Shown: piece by piece, positions 8,808-17,278 of the stretch
How positions within the stretch are numbered: position 1 is the stretch's first letter
Layout: every line of letters begins with the position of its first letter
Origin: Bacteroidales bacterium UBA1197
GTDB lineage: Bacteria > Bacteroidota > Bacteroidia > Bacteroidales > UBA932
DNA length: 23,957 bases
Assembly: GCA_002309995.1 (NCBI GenBank)
Contig: DBYB01000007.1
Coordinates: forward strand, 1 to 23,957
Reading direction: 5' to 3'
Program-made: the position numbers and the translations under genes
Notes under the pieces: model-generated
Seen by the model: the letters and a program-made list of their open reading frames with translations, nothing else
Databases searched by the model: none
Told to the model about the DNA's origin: nothing

Positions 8808-9980
8808 GTGAGATTCCGATTACCTATAGCCGTCGCGCTCGCCCTGCTGCTCGTCGCTTCCTGCGACGGGCCGGGCGACACTACGGCAAACATCGTCCCC
8901 CGCTCCAATGAGGTAGGACCCGACGGCGGCAGTCTTTTCGTTGCCGTCACCGCGGCTGCAGACTGGACCATCAGCCTGGAGTTCCCTGAGGGCACCCCTT
9001 TCTGGGCTACAGCCGACCCTGCCTCCGGCACCGGCTCGCGTGCCGACGTCCGCCTGCGCTACGACGCCAACGATGGCGACGACGCCCGCAGCGTCACGAT
9101 GGTGCTCAAGCCCGGCAAGGGCAAGGCCGCCAGCGTCGTGGTGTATCAGCTGGGCCGCAGTTCCGGCATCCCCGGCTACGGCGGCTATGGCAAAGACGTC
9201 ACCACCTCCCGCTGGCTTGAGATTCCGGCAACGGTGGAGGGCGACGGCCGCAGCTTCTTCGCCCACGATATGTCCGGCGGAGCTTATGCAAGCGCCCAGG
9301 AGAGCGGCGTGCGCAACTGGTCCTTCTACTGGGACTTCGCCGAGCACATGGCCCTGTGGGTGGCTTACCCGCTCAACAACGGCCTCAAGGGCAGCGGCGG
9401 CCGCAGCAACGAATGGGGGCTCGACCCCCTGTTGCCTGCAGATATGCAGCCCAACCTCGTGGGAGGTTCCTACGGCGGCGGCTGGACCAGGGGTCACCAG
9501 ATTCCTTCCGCAGACCGCGTAGGCAATCGTCAGGCCAACATATCCACGTTCTACGGCACCAACATGACTCCCCAGGACTACAACTTCAACAGTTATATCT
9601 GGGCGGGCCTTGAGGCCAAGGTGCGCGACTACGCATCCAAGTCCGATACGCTGTACGTGGTTACGGGGGCCCTGTTCGACGACTCCACCAATTATTCCGG
9701 ATCCAGTTCCGGCTTTGCCGTGAAGATCCCTACATACTACTTCAAGGCGCTGCTTTACCGTGGTCCTTCGACGTATGCTGCCAACGGGTTTATGGCCGCA
9801 GGCTTCCTGCTGCCGCACGACACATCGATTGCCGGGGGAGACAGCGTGGACTACATTATGAGCATAGACGAGCTTGAGGGCTGGACGGGAATAGATTTCT
9901 TCCCCAACCTCAGCCTGGTAATCGGCAAGGAAGCAGCGGATGCCATAGAGGCGGCCGCCCCTTCCAGATTTTGGAAATAA
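8808..9980 (+). CDS. BACON-containing DNA/RNA non-specific endonuclease (NUC1 family) lipoprotein
   Basis: Predicted lipid-anchored nuclease of 390 residues that would cut DNA and RNA without sequence specificity outside the cytoplasm. A GTG start is chosen because it alone gives a full lipoprotein signal (MRFRLPIAVALALLLVASC, Cys19); it lies 12 bases after the previous stop. A BACON-like domain spans about 30-115. The nuclease domain covers about 150-390. The active-site block TRGHQIPSADR is at 227-237 with presumed catalytic His230, and TNMTPQDYNFNSYIWAGLE at 251-269 supplies the metal-binding Asn (Asn252) and the N...W..LE pattern. The classical DRGH is TRGH here; I recall this variant in Bacteroidetes members. 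Residue spacing is normal, so activity is likely. It sits between an OB-repeat lipoprotein and an EEP-fold enzyme in one operon. Confidence 0.92.
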   Translation: MRFRLPIAVALALLLVASCDGPGDTTANIVPRSNEVGPDGGSLFVAVTAAADWTISLEFPEGTPFWATADPASGTGSRADVRLRYDANDGDDARSVTMVLKPGKGKAASVVVYQLGRSSGIPGYGGYGKDVTTSRWLEIPATVEGDGRSFFAHDMSGGAYASAQESGVRNWSFYWDFAEHMALWVAYPLNNGLKGSGGRSNEWGLDPLLPADMQPNLVGGSYGGGWTRGHQIPSADRVGNRQANISTFYGTNMTPQDYNFNSYIWAGLEAKVRDYASKSDTLYVVTGALFDDSTNYSGSSSGFAVKIPTYYFKALLYRGPSTYAANGFMAAGFLLPHDTSIAGGDSVDYIMSIDELEGWTGIDFFPNLSLVIGKEAADAIEAAAPSRFWK

Positions 9981-10000
9981 CACAAATAACCAGATACAGA

Positions 10001-11095
10001 ATGAAAAGATTTATCAGTACGGTTCTGGCCTGCCTCCTGCTGGCGGTCTTCTGCGCTTCGGCGAATCCCAAGGATGCGCCCGGAAAGGCCCGTACCTCCC
10101 ACATCATAGGTTTCTACAACCTGGAGAACCTTTTCGACACTTACCACGACGACGGCAAGAACGACTACGAGTATCTTCCCGACGGAGGCAACAACTGGAC
10201 GGAAGAGAAGTACGCCAAGAAACTTTACAATATGGCCCACGTCATTGCGGCTATGAAGAAAGACAACGGCGTATGGCACGCAGTGCTCGGTGTTTCCGAG
10301 GTTGAGAACCGCCACGTGCTCGAAGACCTGGTTGCCGAGCCCGAGATTGCGGCTGCCAACTACCAGATAGTGCACTACGACAGCCCCGACCGCCGAGGCG
10401 TCGACTGCGCCCTGCTCTACAGGCCCGAGGTTTTCAAGGTCATCGCCACCGAGGCCGTCCCGTTCACCTTCTATCCCTCCAGGATTGACTGGAGCCAGTG
10501 GACACAGGAGGAGATGGACAACTTCAAGACCCGTGACGTTCTGATGGTCCGCGGCACCATCGACGGTGAGATGTTCGCCATTTTCGTATGTCACCTGCCT
10601 TCCCGTCTGGGCGGCAAGGGCGCCGACCTCCGTCCCCGCGGAGCCGAAATCGCCTATATGCGTGCAATGGAGCTTCAGAAGGAGTTCCCCGGCATCAAGA
10701 TAGTCGTGATGGGCGATATGAACGACAATCCCCAGGATATCAGTATGACCGAGTTCCTGCGCGGCAAGGAGTTCCCCGAGGGCCTCACCGACGAGGATTT
10801 CTTCGATCCCTTCCTCAGTATGATCAAGGCCGGTTACGCCTCCCTGTACTACCGTGGCGGCAACAACATCTTCGACATCGTGATGTGCAACAAGGCCCTG
10901 GTGGATGCCGCTCCCGGCACCTTCAGCATCCAGCCCATAGTGAAGAAGAAGTACTACGGCCGCATTTTCGTGAAGCCCTTTATGACCAACCAGTCCGGCC
11001 AGTACAAGGGTACGCCTTTCCGTACTTTCTCCGGCGGCTCCTTCATCGGCGGCTATTCCGACCACTATCCCACTTACATCGTAATCGCTAAATAA
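10001..11095 (+). CDS. Secreted endonuclease/exonuclease/phosphatase-family enzyme
   Basis: Metal-dependent phosphoesterase of the EEP (DNase I-like) fold, 364 residues. The ATG at 10001 is preferred over an in-frame TTG at 9971 because it places the signal peptide (MKRFISTVLACLLLAVFCAS, cleavage near ASA, residue 21) at the N-terminus; the gap to the nuclease gene is then 20 bases. Family motifs are in order: FYNLENLFD (38-46), VSEVENR with the metal-binding Glu100, CHLPSRLGG, VVMGDMNDNP (GDMND at 238-242) and the terminal catalytic SDH at 353-355. Members may be nucleases, phosphatases or phosphodiesterases and the sequence does not settle which. Its place directly after a NUC1 nuclease suggests it processes nucleic-acid fragments. 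It is one base from the ATG of the next gene, so it is probably translationally coupled to the receptor. Confidence 0.9.
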   Translation: MKRFISTVLACLLLAVFCASANPKDAPGKARTSHIIGFYNLENLFDTYHDDGKNDYEYLPDGGNNWTEEKYAKKLYNMAHVIAAMKKDNGVWHAVLGVSEVENRHVLEDLVAEPEIAAANYQIVHYDSPDRRGVDCALLYRPEVFKVIATEAVPFTFYPSRIDWSQWTQEEMDNFKTRDVLMVRGTIDGEMFAIFVCHLPSRLGGKGADLRPRGAEIAYMRAMELQKEFPGIKIVVMGDMNDNPQDISMTEFLRGKEFPEGLTDEDFFDPFLSMIKAGYASLYYRGGNNIFDIVMCNKALVDAAPGTFSIQPIVKKKYYGRIFVKPFMTNQSGQYKGTPFRTFSGGSFIGGYSDHYPTYIVIAK

Positions 11096-11096
11096 T

Positions 11097-13994
11097 ATGA
11101 AAAGAATACTGTTCGCATTAGTTGCGCTCGCCGCTTGCCTCACCCTCTCCGCCCAGGAATACACCGGCGGCGTGAAGGGCATAGTGGTGGACCGTAACGG
11201 CAGGCAGCCCCTGGAGAACGCCAGGCTGACCCTGCTCAGCGGTGCGCAGGAACTGGCAGTCATTGAGACCGGCGAGGACGGTAGCTTCCTGTTCCCCAAC
11301 CTCGACAACGGCAGCTACACCCTCGTCATCACGGCTCCCGAATTCCTTGAGAACCAGGTTCAGGTGACTGTGAACGACGGTTACGTGAAGAATATGTTCA
11401 CGCTGTCGCTCACGAGCATCCAGAAGGTTGCCGATATCGACGACGACTCCTTCGCCGCCTTCGACCTGGATGACTCGGGATACAACGACAATCCCACCAT
11501 CCTCTTCGGCTCCAACGACGTGTTCAACAGCATCGCGGGATACAATTTCTCGTCCGTACGCTTCCGCGCCCGTGGCTACATCTCCGAATCCCAGGAAGTG
11601 TATCTGGCTGGAGTCAGGCTCAACGATGCCATCACCGGCTACAGCCCTTACTCGCTCTGGAGCGGCCTCAACGAGGCTATGCGTTCCAAGGAGAGCGTCA
11701 ACGGGGCCGAGGTGTCCGATTGTGGTTTCGGCGGTTACAACGGCCTCACGAATATCTTCGGCGACGCCTCCAGCGTGCGCAAGGGCCTGAGGGGTAGCGT
11801 AATGACCAACAGCACCCTGTACCGCCTCCGCCTGATGGCCTCGTACGCCACCGGTCCTATGGACAACGGCTGGTCCTTCGCGGCCAACGTGAGCGCCCGT
11901 CTCGGCGGCAACGACTGGATCGACGGAGTTTACTACCGTTCGCTGGCCTACTATTTCGGAGCCGACAAGGTGTTCAACCGCAACCACAGGCTGAGTTTCG
12001 CATTCTTCGCCGCCCCCGGCGAGAGAGGCGCGCAGAACGCTTCCACGCAGGAGGTATATGACCTGATGGGCGACAATATGTACAACTCTAACTGGGGCTA
12101 CCAGAACGGCAAGGTCCGCAATGCCCGCGTGCGCAAGACCCACGAGCCCGTGACCTTCGTGAAGTACGACTATACGCCTGACGACGTGTTCAGTGCCAGC
12201 GCAACCGTTCTCTACCGTTTCGGCAAGAACGGCTACACCGCCCTCGACTGGTATGACGCCCAGGACCCCCGTCCCGACTACTACCGCAACCTGCCGAGCT
12301 ACTACTACGGCAACATCGACGGTGATTATGTGGCTGACCTCAATCGCAACAACCCGGATAAATATATGACTGCGAAGAACGTATGGTCTCACGCCAATAT
12401 GTATCCGGAGCTCACCCACATCAACTGGGACCGCATCTACAACATCAACCGTATGCAGGAAGGCGGCCGTTCCAAGTATGTGCAGGAGGAGCGTCACGTG
12501 GACCAGAACGACCTCAACTTCGCCGCCTCCTTCAAGTGGCGCGCGTCCGACGCGGTGAATGTCACCGGTGGTCTCAGCGGCCGTATCAACAAGACCGAGT
12601 ACTACAAGCAGATAGCCGATCTCCTCGGCGGCGAGTACTTCGTCGATATCGACAACTTCGCTGAGCGCGAGTATGCCTCCCAGCCCTGGAAGATCCAGAA
12701 CGATCTCGACTATTTCCTGGAGCACGGCGAGGCCCGTAAGCTCAAGGTCGGCGACAAGTACGGCTACGACTACAACGCGCAGTTCCGTAGCGTGGGCGCC
12801 TGGGCCAACGGCCACTTTGTAATCGAGAACCTCAGCGCCGACCTCTCCGGCCGCATCGGCTACGAGTCCTTCTGGCGCGAGGGCCTCATGCGCAAGGGTC
12901 TCTTCCCGGGCGTACCGACCGACAACGATATGGTTTCCAAGTGGGAGGCCGCCGGTGTCGAGTATGCCGGCCCGGGAGCGCAGAGCTCATATGGCGAGTC
13001 CGAACATCTCGGCTTCCTCACCTATGCCGCCAAGCTCGGCCTCAACTACGTGATTGGCGGAACCCAGCGCGTTTACAGCCACGTCGGTTATTTCAACGAC
13101 GCTCCCAGGTTCAACCAGGTGTTCCTCTCTCCGAGGACCCGTAATGCCATTATGGACGGCATTACGCCCACCAGGACCTTCACCGCCGACGCCAACTGGC
13201 AGTATAGCGGCAACGGCATCAACCTCCGCGCTTCCGTATATTACACGCAGATAAAGGACCAGTGCAAGGTGATGAGCGCCTACGACGACATCCAGAACGC
13301 CTTCTCCAACTTCGCCATCACCGGTATCGATCAGGCACATTCCGGTTTCGAACTGGGATTCAAGGTGCCTTCCTACCTGGTGGACGACCTCTATGTGCAG
13401 GGCGTGTTCGCATATGGCAAGAACCTCTACACCTCCAAGCCCGTGATGACCCAGACCGTGGACAACAGCGCCGAAGAGGTTATGAAGGACGTGCTCCTGC
13501 CTTACTGGGACCTCACTTATTTCGAGGACGGCACCGTGCAGAGGCACCACGTGCCTTCCACCCCTGAGCTGGCTACCAGCCTCGGCCTTTCCTACAGCTT
13601 CAACTACTGGTTCATCGAGGCTGATGTCGAGTACTTCGACAATGCTTATCTGGATATGAGCCCGCTCTACCGTACCGACTATGCGGTAGCAGGTCTGGAT
13701 AACAATCCTACCTGGGAAGAGATGGCATATATGACCACCCAGGAGAAGTTCGATCCGGCGTTCCTGCTCAACGCATCCGTGGGCAAGTCCTGGTTCATCA
13801 AGCGCAAGTACCAGCTCGGTTTCTCCTTCAATGCCAAGAACATCCTCAACAACAGGAACGTCAAGACCGGAGGCTACGAGCAGACCCGTATCGTAGACAA
13901 CACCGTGTCCAACGAGCGTTTCTATCGTTTCGATCCCAAGTACTTCTATATGTCGGGATTCAATTATATGCTTAACATTTATTTCAGGTTCTAA
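11097..13994 (+). CDS. TonB-dependent outer-membrane receptor (second)
   Basis: Outer-membrane receptor of 965 residues, with a signal peptide ending LSAQ (near 19-20). A carboxypeptidase-regulatory-like domain follows at about 24-105 (GGVKGIVVDRNGRQPLENARLTLL, GEDGSFLFPNLDNGSYTLVI). The plug-like region is at about 135-240 (FSSVRFRARGYISESQEVYLAGVRLND, GLTNIFGDAS), and a beta-barrel ends in YMLNIYFRF with the usual terminal Phe for outer-membrane assembly. It is a different subfamily from the receptor at 916, shorter and with little visible similarity outside the N-terminal fold. The gene begins one base after the EEP enzyme's stop codon and is followed four bases later by a DUF5689 lipoprotein, a likely surface partner. 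No SusD is present. The ligand is unknown; import of nucleic-acid breakdown products is inferred from the operon only. Confidence 0.88.
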   Translation: MKRILFALVALAACLTLSAQEYTGGVKGIVVDRNGRQPLENARLTLLSGAQELAVIETGEDGSFLFPNLDNGSYTLVITAPEFLENQVQVTVNDGYVKNMFTLSLTSIQKVADIDDDSFAAFDLDDSGYNDNPTILFGSNDVFNSIAGYNFSSVRFRARGYISESQEVYLAGVRLNDAITGYSPYSLWSGLNEAMRSKESVNGAEVSDCGFGGYNGLTNIFGDASSVRKGLRGSVMTNSTLYRLRLMASYATGPMDNGWSFAANVSARLGGNDWIDGVYYRSLAYYFGADKVFNRNHRLSFAFFAAPGERGAQNASTQEVYDLMGDNMYNSNWGYQNGKVRNARVRKTHEPVTFVKYDYTPDDVFSASATVLYRFGKNGYTALDWYDAQDPRPDYYRNLPSYYYGNIDGDYVADLNRNNPDKYMTAKNVWSHANMYPELTHINWDRIYNINRMQEGGRSKYVQEERHVDQNDLNFAASFKWRASDAVNVTGGLSGRINKTEYYKQIADLLGGEYFVDIDNFAEREYASQPWKIQNDLDYFLEHGEARKLKVGDKYGYDYNAQFRSVGAWANGHFVIENLSADLSGRIGYESFWREGLMRKGLFPGVPTDNDMVSKWEAAGVEYAGPGAQSSYGESEHLGFLTYAAKLGLNYVIGGTQRVYSHVGYFNDAPRFNQVFLSPRTRNAIMDGITPTRTFTADANWQYSGNGINLRASVYYTQIKDQCKVMSAYDDIQNAFSNFAITGIDQAHSGFELGFKVPSYLVDDLYVQGVFAYGKNLYTSKPVMTQTVDNSAEEVMKDVLLPYWDLTYFEDGTVQRHHVPSTPELATSLGLSYSFNYWFIEADVEYFDNAYLDMSPLYRTDYAVAGLDNNPTWEEMAYMTTQEKFDPAFLLNASVGKSWFIKRKYQLGFSFNAKNILNNRNVKTGGYEQTRIVDNTVSNERFYRFDPKYFYMSGFNYMLNIYFRF

Positions 13995-13998
13995 GAGT

Positions 13999-15147
13999 AT
14001 GAAAAAGATTATCATTATCCTTTCCGTGGCCTTCGTGGCCCTGTCTTCCTGCCAGAGCCTGAAAGAGGAGTGGGATCCGGTGTTCACCATCAAGAATGAG
14101 GATCCTGCCGCGTTCGTGCCTTACACCGAGGCTACGCTTCCCGGTTTTGCAGGCGAATTCACTACCATCCAGGACCTCAAGGCCCTGTACAAGGGTGGCG
14201 GAGTAGAGATTGCCGAAGCCCTGTGGATCAGGGGCCAGGTTATTTCCAGCGACGTTTCCGGAAATATCTACCGCGAACTCTACATCCAGGACGACACCGG
14301 CGGCATCGACGTCAAGATCGGCAAGTCCTCCTTGTACAGCGAGTACAAGATCGGCCAGTGGGTGTATGTCAACTGCAAGGGCCTTACACTGGGTGCATAC
14401 AACGGAATGCCCCAGCTGGGTATGGCACCCGACCAGACTACCACCAACGAGTACGAGACTTCCTATATAGATGAGTGGGGTATCATCAACTCCCGTATTT
14501 TCCGCGGCGAGTTTGCCGAACCCCTTGCACCTGTGGAGGTTGACGAGAACAAACTCAAGATGGCCCTCGCGGCCGGTTATACCGGTGAACTCTGGGGCAA
14601 GTATGTTGTTATCAAGGGCCTGAAGTACGACAATCAGATCTTCGCCCTGGTTTATCCCAACCCCAACCTGCCTCACAAATCCACCAATCCCGAGAACCGC
14701 GTGTTCCTCTCCGACAAGGGAACCTGGAACATCAATACCTGGGCCCTTTCCAAGGCAAGGTACATCAACGCAGTTCAGGTCGGCCAGTTCGATACAGCCG
14801 AGGTAGGCAGCGGCAACACGCGCTACGGCCCCATCACCGGCAAGCCCAGCGAGTATCTGTCCGACGGCAAGGTGCTCGGAAGTTTCGGCCGCGACGCCGA
14901 CCTTACCTATAAGGAGATTATGGTCAAGTATGCTACGGCAAACTACGTGTCGCATTACTTCACCATTGGCAAGACAAGCGTGCAGGTGCGCACGAGCGGC
15001 TTCGCCAAGTTCGCCGACGACGTGCTTCACTATGATATTACCGACGGAGGACATACCTGCGACATCACGGGCATCCTTTCGCTATACAGCGGCTCGGCCC
15101 AATTCACGCTGGTCGATGAACCGTCGGTCTCGGTAAAGATCAACTGA
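13999..15147 (+). CDS. DUF5689 (OB-like) lipoprotein, partner of the second receptor
   Basis: Lipoprotein of 382 residues, signal MKKIIIILSVAFVALSSC with lipobox LSSC (Cys18), then QSLKEEWD. The acidic/Lys stretch resembles surface-export signals. An OB-like DUF5689 region runs from about 52 to 230: FTTIQDLKALY, then WIRGQVISSDVSGNIYRELYIQDDTGGIDVKI, then YKIGQWVYVNCKGL. A second OB-like half seems to lie at the C-terminus (about 320-382, DITGILSLYSGSAQFTLVDE). No catalytic motif is visible. Its start is four bases behind the receptor, and it closes the operon just before a terminator. Binding of the receptor's substrate is inferred, not shown. The OB theme links it to the repeat lipoproteins at 4288 and 6825. 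Confidence 0.82.
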   Translation: MKKIIIILSVAFVALSSCQSLKEEWDPVFTIKNEDPAAFVPYTEATLPGFAGEFTTIQDLKALYKGGGVEIAEALWIRGQVISSDVSGNIYRELYIQDDTGGIDVKIGKSSLYSEYKIGQWVYVNCKGLTLGAYNGMPQLGMAPDQTTTNEYETSYIDEWGIINSRIFRGEFAEPLAPVEVDENKLKMALAAGYTGELWGKYVVIKGLKYDNQIFALVYPNPNLPHKSTNPENRVFLSDKGTWNINTWALSKARYINAVQVGQFDTAEVGSGNTRYGPITGKPSEYLSDGKVLGSFGRDADLTYKEIMVKYATANYVSHYFTIGKTSVQVRTSGFAKFADDVLHYDITDGGHTCDITGILSLYSGSAQFTLVDEPSVSVKIN

Positions 15148-15153
15148 CAAAAC

Positions 15154-15200
15154 AGAGGGTGGCTGAGACGTCGGGAGACTGAAAGTCACCCTCTCTTTTT
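15154..15200 (+). terminator. Intrinsic terminator of the nuclease/receptor unit
   Basis: AGAGGGTGGCT (15154-15164) pairs with AGTCACCCTCT (15184-15194), with one G-T pair, and CTTTTT follows. The 19-base loop contains a small GTC/GAC hairpin. It starts seven bases after the DUF5689 stop codon and separates the operon from the peptidase gene. Confidence 0.88.
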
Positions 15201-15230
15201 CGACTCTGCTTTTGAAATACAACGATTGAT

Positions 15231-17231
15231 ATGAAGAAAGTTTTATTACCGGTTTTAGCAGTACTGTTTGCTATGACAGCGTGCAACAACGAGAATGCGT
15301 TTATGCAGGAGTGGGATACTCCTTACGGAATTCCGCCGTTCCAGAAGATCAAGGTGGCGGACTATATGCCGGCCCTCAAGGCGGGTATGGAGGAGCAGAA
15401 GGCTGAGATTCAGGCCATCATCGACAATCCCGACGCTCCGACTTTTGAGAACGTGGTGGCGGCATACGATGCCAGCGGCGCCCTTCTCTCCAAGGTATGC
15501 AACGTGATGTTCAACCTCATCGAGTCTGATTACAGCCCCGAACTCAATGCCGTGGTGGAAGAGGCGACCCCTCTGGTGTCTGCCCACAGCGACGACATTA
15601 TGATGAACCAGGACCTCTTCGCCAAGGTGAAGGCCGTTTACGAGGCCGACCAGAGCGGCCTGAACCGCGAGCAGCAGATGCTCCTCAAGAATCTCTACGA
15701 GGGATTCATCCGCAACGGCGTGGGCCTGGACGATGCCGGTCGCGCACGTATGCGCGAAATTAATACGGAGTTGTCGTCCCTCGCCCTGAATTTCGCCAAC
15801 AACCTGCTTGCCCAGTCCAACGCATTCAAGGAGGAACTCGGCTTCCCGGTGTCGCAGTACTACGACAAGATGGGTTCTGAGCCCGACCGCGCGCAGCGCG
15901 AGAAGATATTCCGCCTGTACTCGGAGCGCGGCAACCACGACGATGCCAACGACAACAAGGCACTTGTTCTGCGCCAGATGGAGCTTCGTATTGAGAAGGC
16001 CAAACTTATGGGCTACGATTCTCCCGCAGCCTTCATCCTCGAGAGCAAGATGGCGCACGACCCTGCTACCGTTGACGCTTTCCTGCAGAAGATTATGGAT
16101 GCCGCGATGCGCCGCGCCCGCGAGGAAGTGTATGATATGCAGAAGCTTATGAACGAAGACATCGCCGCTGGGCTCCTGCCTGCCGGCTCCCGCATCGAGC
16201 CTTGGGACTATATGTACTACGCCGAGCGCGTGCGCAAGGCCCGTTACGACCTGGATGAGGCCGAGGTCTCCGAGTATTTCAAGATGGAGAACGTAAGGGC
16301 CGGCGTGTTTGCCACGGCATCCAGGCTCTACGGCATCAGTTTCGAGCCCCTGGAAGGCGTGGCCCTTTATAACCCCGAGGCCGAGGCCTTCAAGGTCACC
16401 GATTCCGACGGTTCTCTCATTGGCATCATCATCACCGACTACTTCCCGCGCGACAGCAAGAGGGGAGGTGCCTGGATGACCAATTTCGTGGAGCAGTGCA
16501 AGGGCGTGCGTCCCGTGATTGTGAACGTCGGCAACTTCAACAAGCCCACGGAAGACAACCCGTCGCTCCTTACCATCGACCAGGTTGAAACTATGTTCCA
16601 CGAGTTCGGACACGCCCTGCACGGCCTCCTGAGCCAGTGCGACTATCTGGGCACCAGCGGCACTTCCGTGAAACGCGACTTCGTGGAGTTCCCTTCGCAG
16701 GTGAACGAGAACTGGGCTTTCGAGCCTGAGGTGCTGGCAACTTATGCCTTCCACTACAAGACCGGCGAGGTGATTCCCGAGGCTCTCGTGAAGAAGGTGC
16801 AGGCCGCCGCGAACTTCAACCAGGGCTTCACCACCGGAGAGCTCTGCGCCGCTTCCATCCTCGATATGAAATGGCACGAGTTGGGCAGCATCGAGGGAAT
16901 CGACGTGGAGTCCTTCGAGGCAAAAGTCTGTAAGGAAATGGGGCTGATCGACGAGATTATCCCTCGCTATCGCAGCACCTACTTCAACCACATATTCGGT
17001 TCCAGCGGCTACAGCGCTGGCTACTACAGCTATCTGTGGGCCGAGGTGCTCGACAAGGACGGCTTCGAGCTCTTCCGCCAGAAGGGCATCTTCGACCACG
17101 AAACTGCAATGAGCCTGCGCCGCAACGTGCTCGAGAAGGGCGGCAGCGAGGAACCTATGGTGCTCTACCGCGCCTTCCGCGGCCAGGATCCCGACACCGG
17201 AGCCCTCCTCCGCGCCCGCGGGCTTAACTAA
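15231..17231 (+). CDS. dcp: M3-family peptidyl-dipeptidase, lipoprotein form
   Basis: Zinc metallopeptidase of the M3 (thimet/Dcp) family, 666 residues, expected to remove dipeptides or otherwise trim oligopeptides. The signal MKKVLLPVLAVLFAMTAC has a lipobox (Cys18), so the enzyme is placed in the cell envelope rather than the cytoplasm. The active site is HEFGHALHG with HEFGH at 457-461; a downstream FVEFPSQVNENW supplies the third zinc ligand region, and SSGYSAGYYSYLWAEVLDKDGF is the typical C-terminal block with the substrate-binding Tyr residues. Length is close to the usual ~680. It follows a terminator and is likely its own unit, although I find only a weak TGCTTTTG (15207-15214) as a -7 candidate. 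A link to the upstream nuclease system is not required. Confidence 0.93.
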   Translation: MKKVLLPVLAVLFAMTACNNENAFMQEWDTPYGIPPFQKIKVADYMPALKAGMEEQKAEIQAIIDNPDAPTFENVVAAYDASGALLSKVCNVMFNLIESDYSPELNAVVEEATPLVSAHSDDIMMNQDLFAKVKAVYEADQSGLNREQQMLLKNLYEGFIRNGVGLDDAGRARMREINTELSSLALNFANNLLAQSNAFKEELGFPVSQYYDKMGSEPDRAQREKIFRLYSERGNHDDANDNKALVLRQMELRIEKAKLMGYDSPAAFILESKMAHDPATVDAFLQKIMDAAMRRAREEVYDMQKLMNEDIAAGLLPAGSRIEPWDYMYYAERVRKARYDLDEAEVSEYFKMENVRAGVFATASRLYGISFEPLEGVALYNPEAEAFKVTDSDGSLIGIIITDYFPRDSKRGGAWMTNFVEQCKGVRPVIVNVGNFNKPTEDNPSLLTIDQVETMFHEFGHALHGLLSQCDYLGTSGTSVKRDFVEFPSQVNENWAFEPEVLATYAFHYKTGEVIPEALVKKVQAAANFNQGFTTGELCAASILDMKWHELGSIEGIDVESFEAKVCKEMGLIDEIIPRYRSTYFNHIFGSSGYSAGYYSYLWAEVLDKDGFELFRQKGIFDHETAMSLRRNVLEKGGSEEPMVLYRAFRGQDPDTGALLRARGLN

Positions 17232-17244
17232 GTCGAATTTTTGC

Positions 17245-17252
17245 TATCTTTG
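17245..17252 (+). promoter_or_regulatory. Probable -7 element for gpmI and following genes
   Basis: TATCTTTG followed by CG matches TAnnTTTG. It lies 27 bases before the gpmI ATG, in the short gap after the peptidase gene. No clear -33 TTTG at the expected spacing, and no terminator hairpin for the peptidase gene, were seen in this gap. Confidence 0.55.
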
Positions 17253-17278
17253 CGTCCGGAAATTCAAGCAAACTCAAA

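Noticed and set aside
9971..10000. TTG at 9971 as the start of the EEP-family gene
   Set aside because: It would overlap the nuclease gene's 3' end and add ten residues in front of an otherwise ideal signal peptide; the ATG at 10001 is better.
916..15147. Reading the locus as a polysaccharide utilisation locus
   Set aside because: No SusD, glycoside hydrolase, polysaccharide lyase or sulfatase is present. The enzymes are nuclease/phosphoesterase types.
15207..15214. TGCTTTTG as the promoter of the M3 peptidase gene
   Set aside because: It breaks the TA of TAnnTTTG and has no -33 partner at the right distance; left as a weak possibility only.
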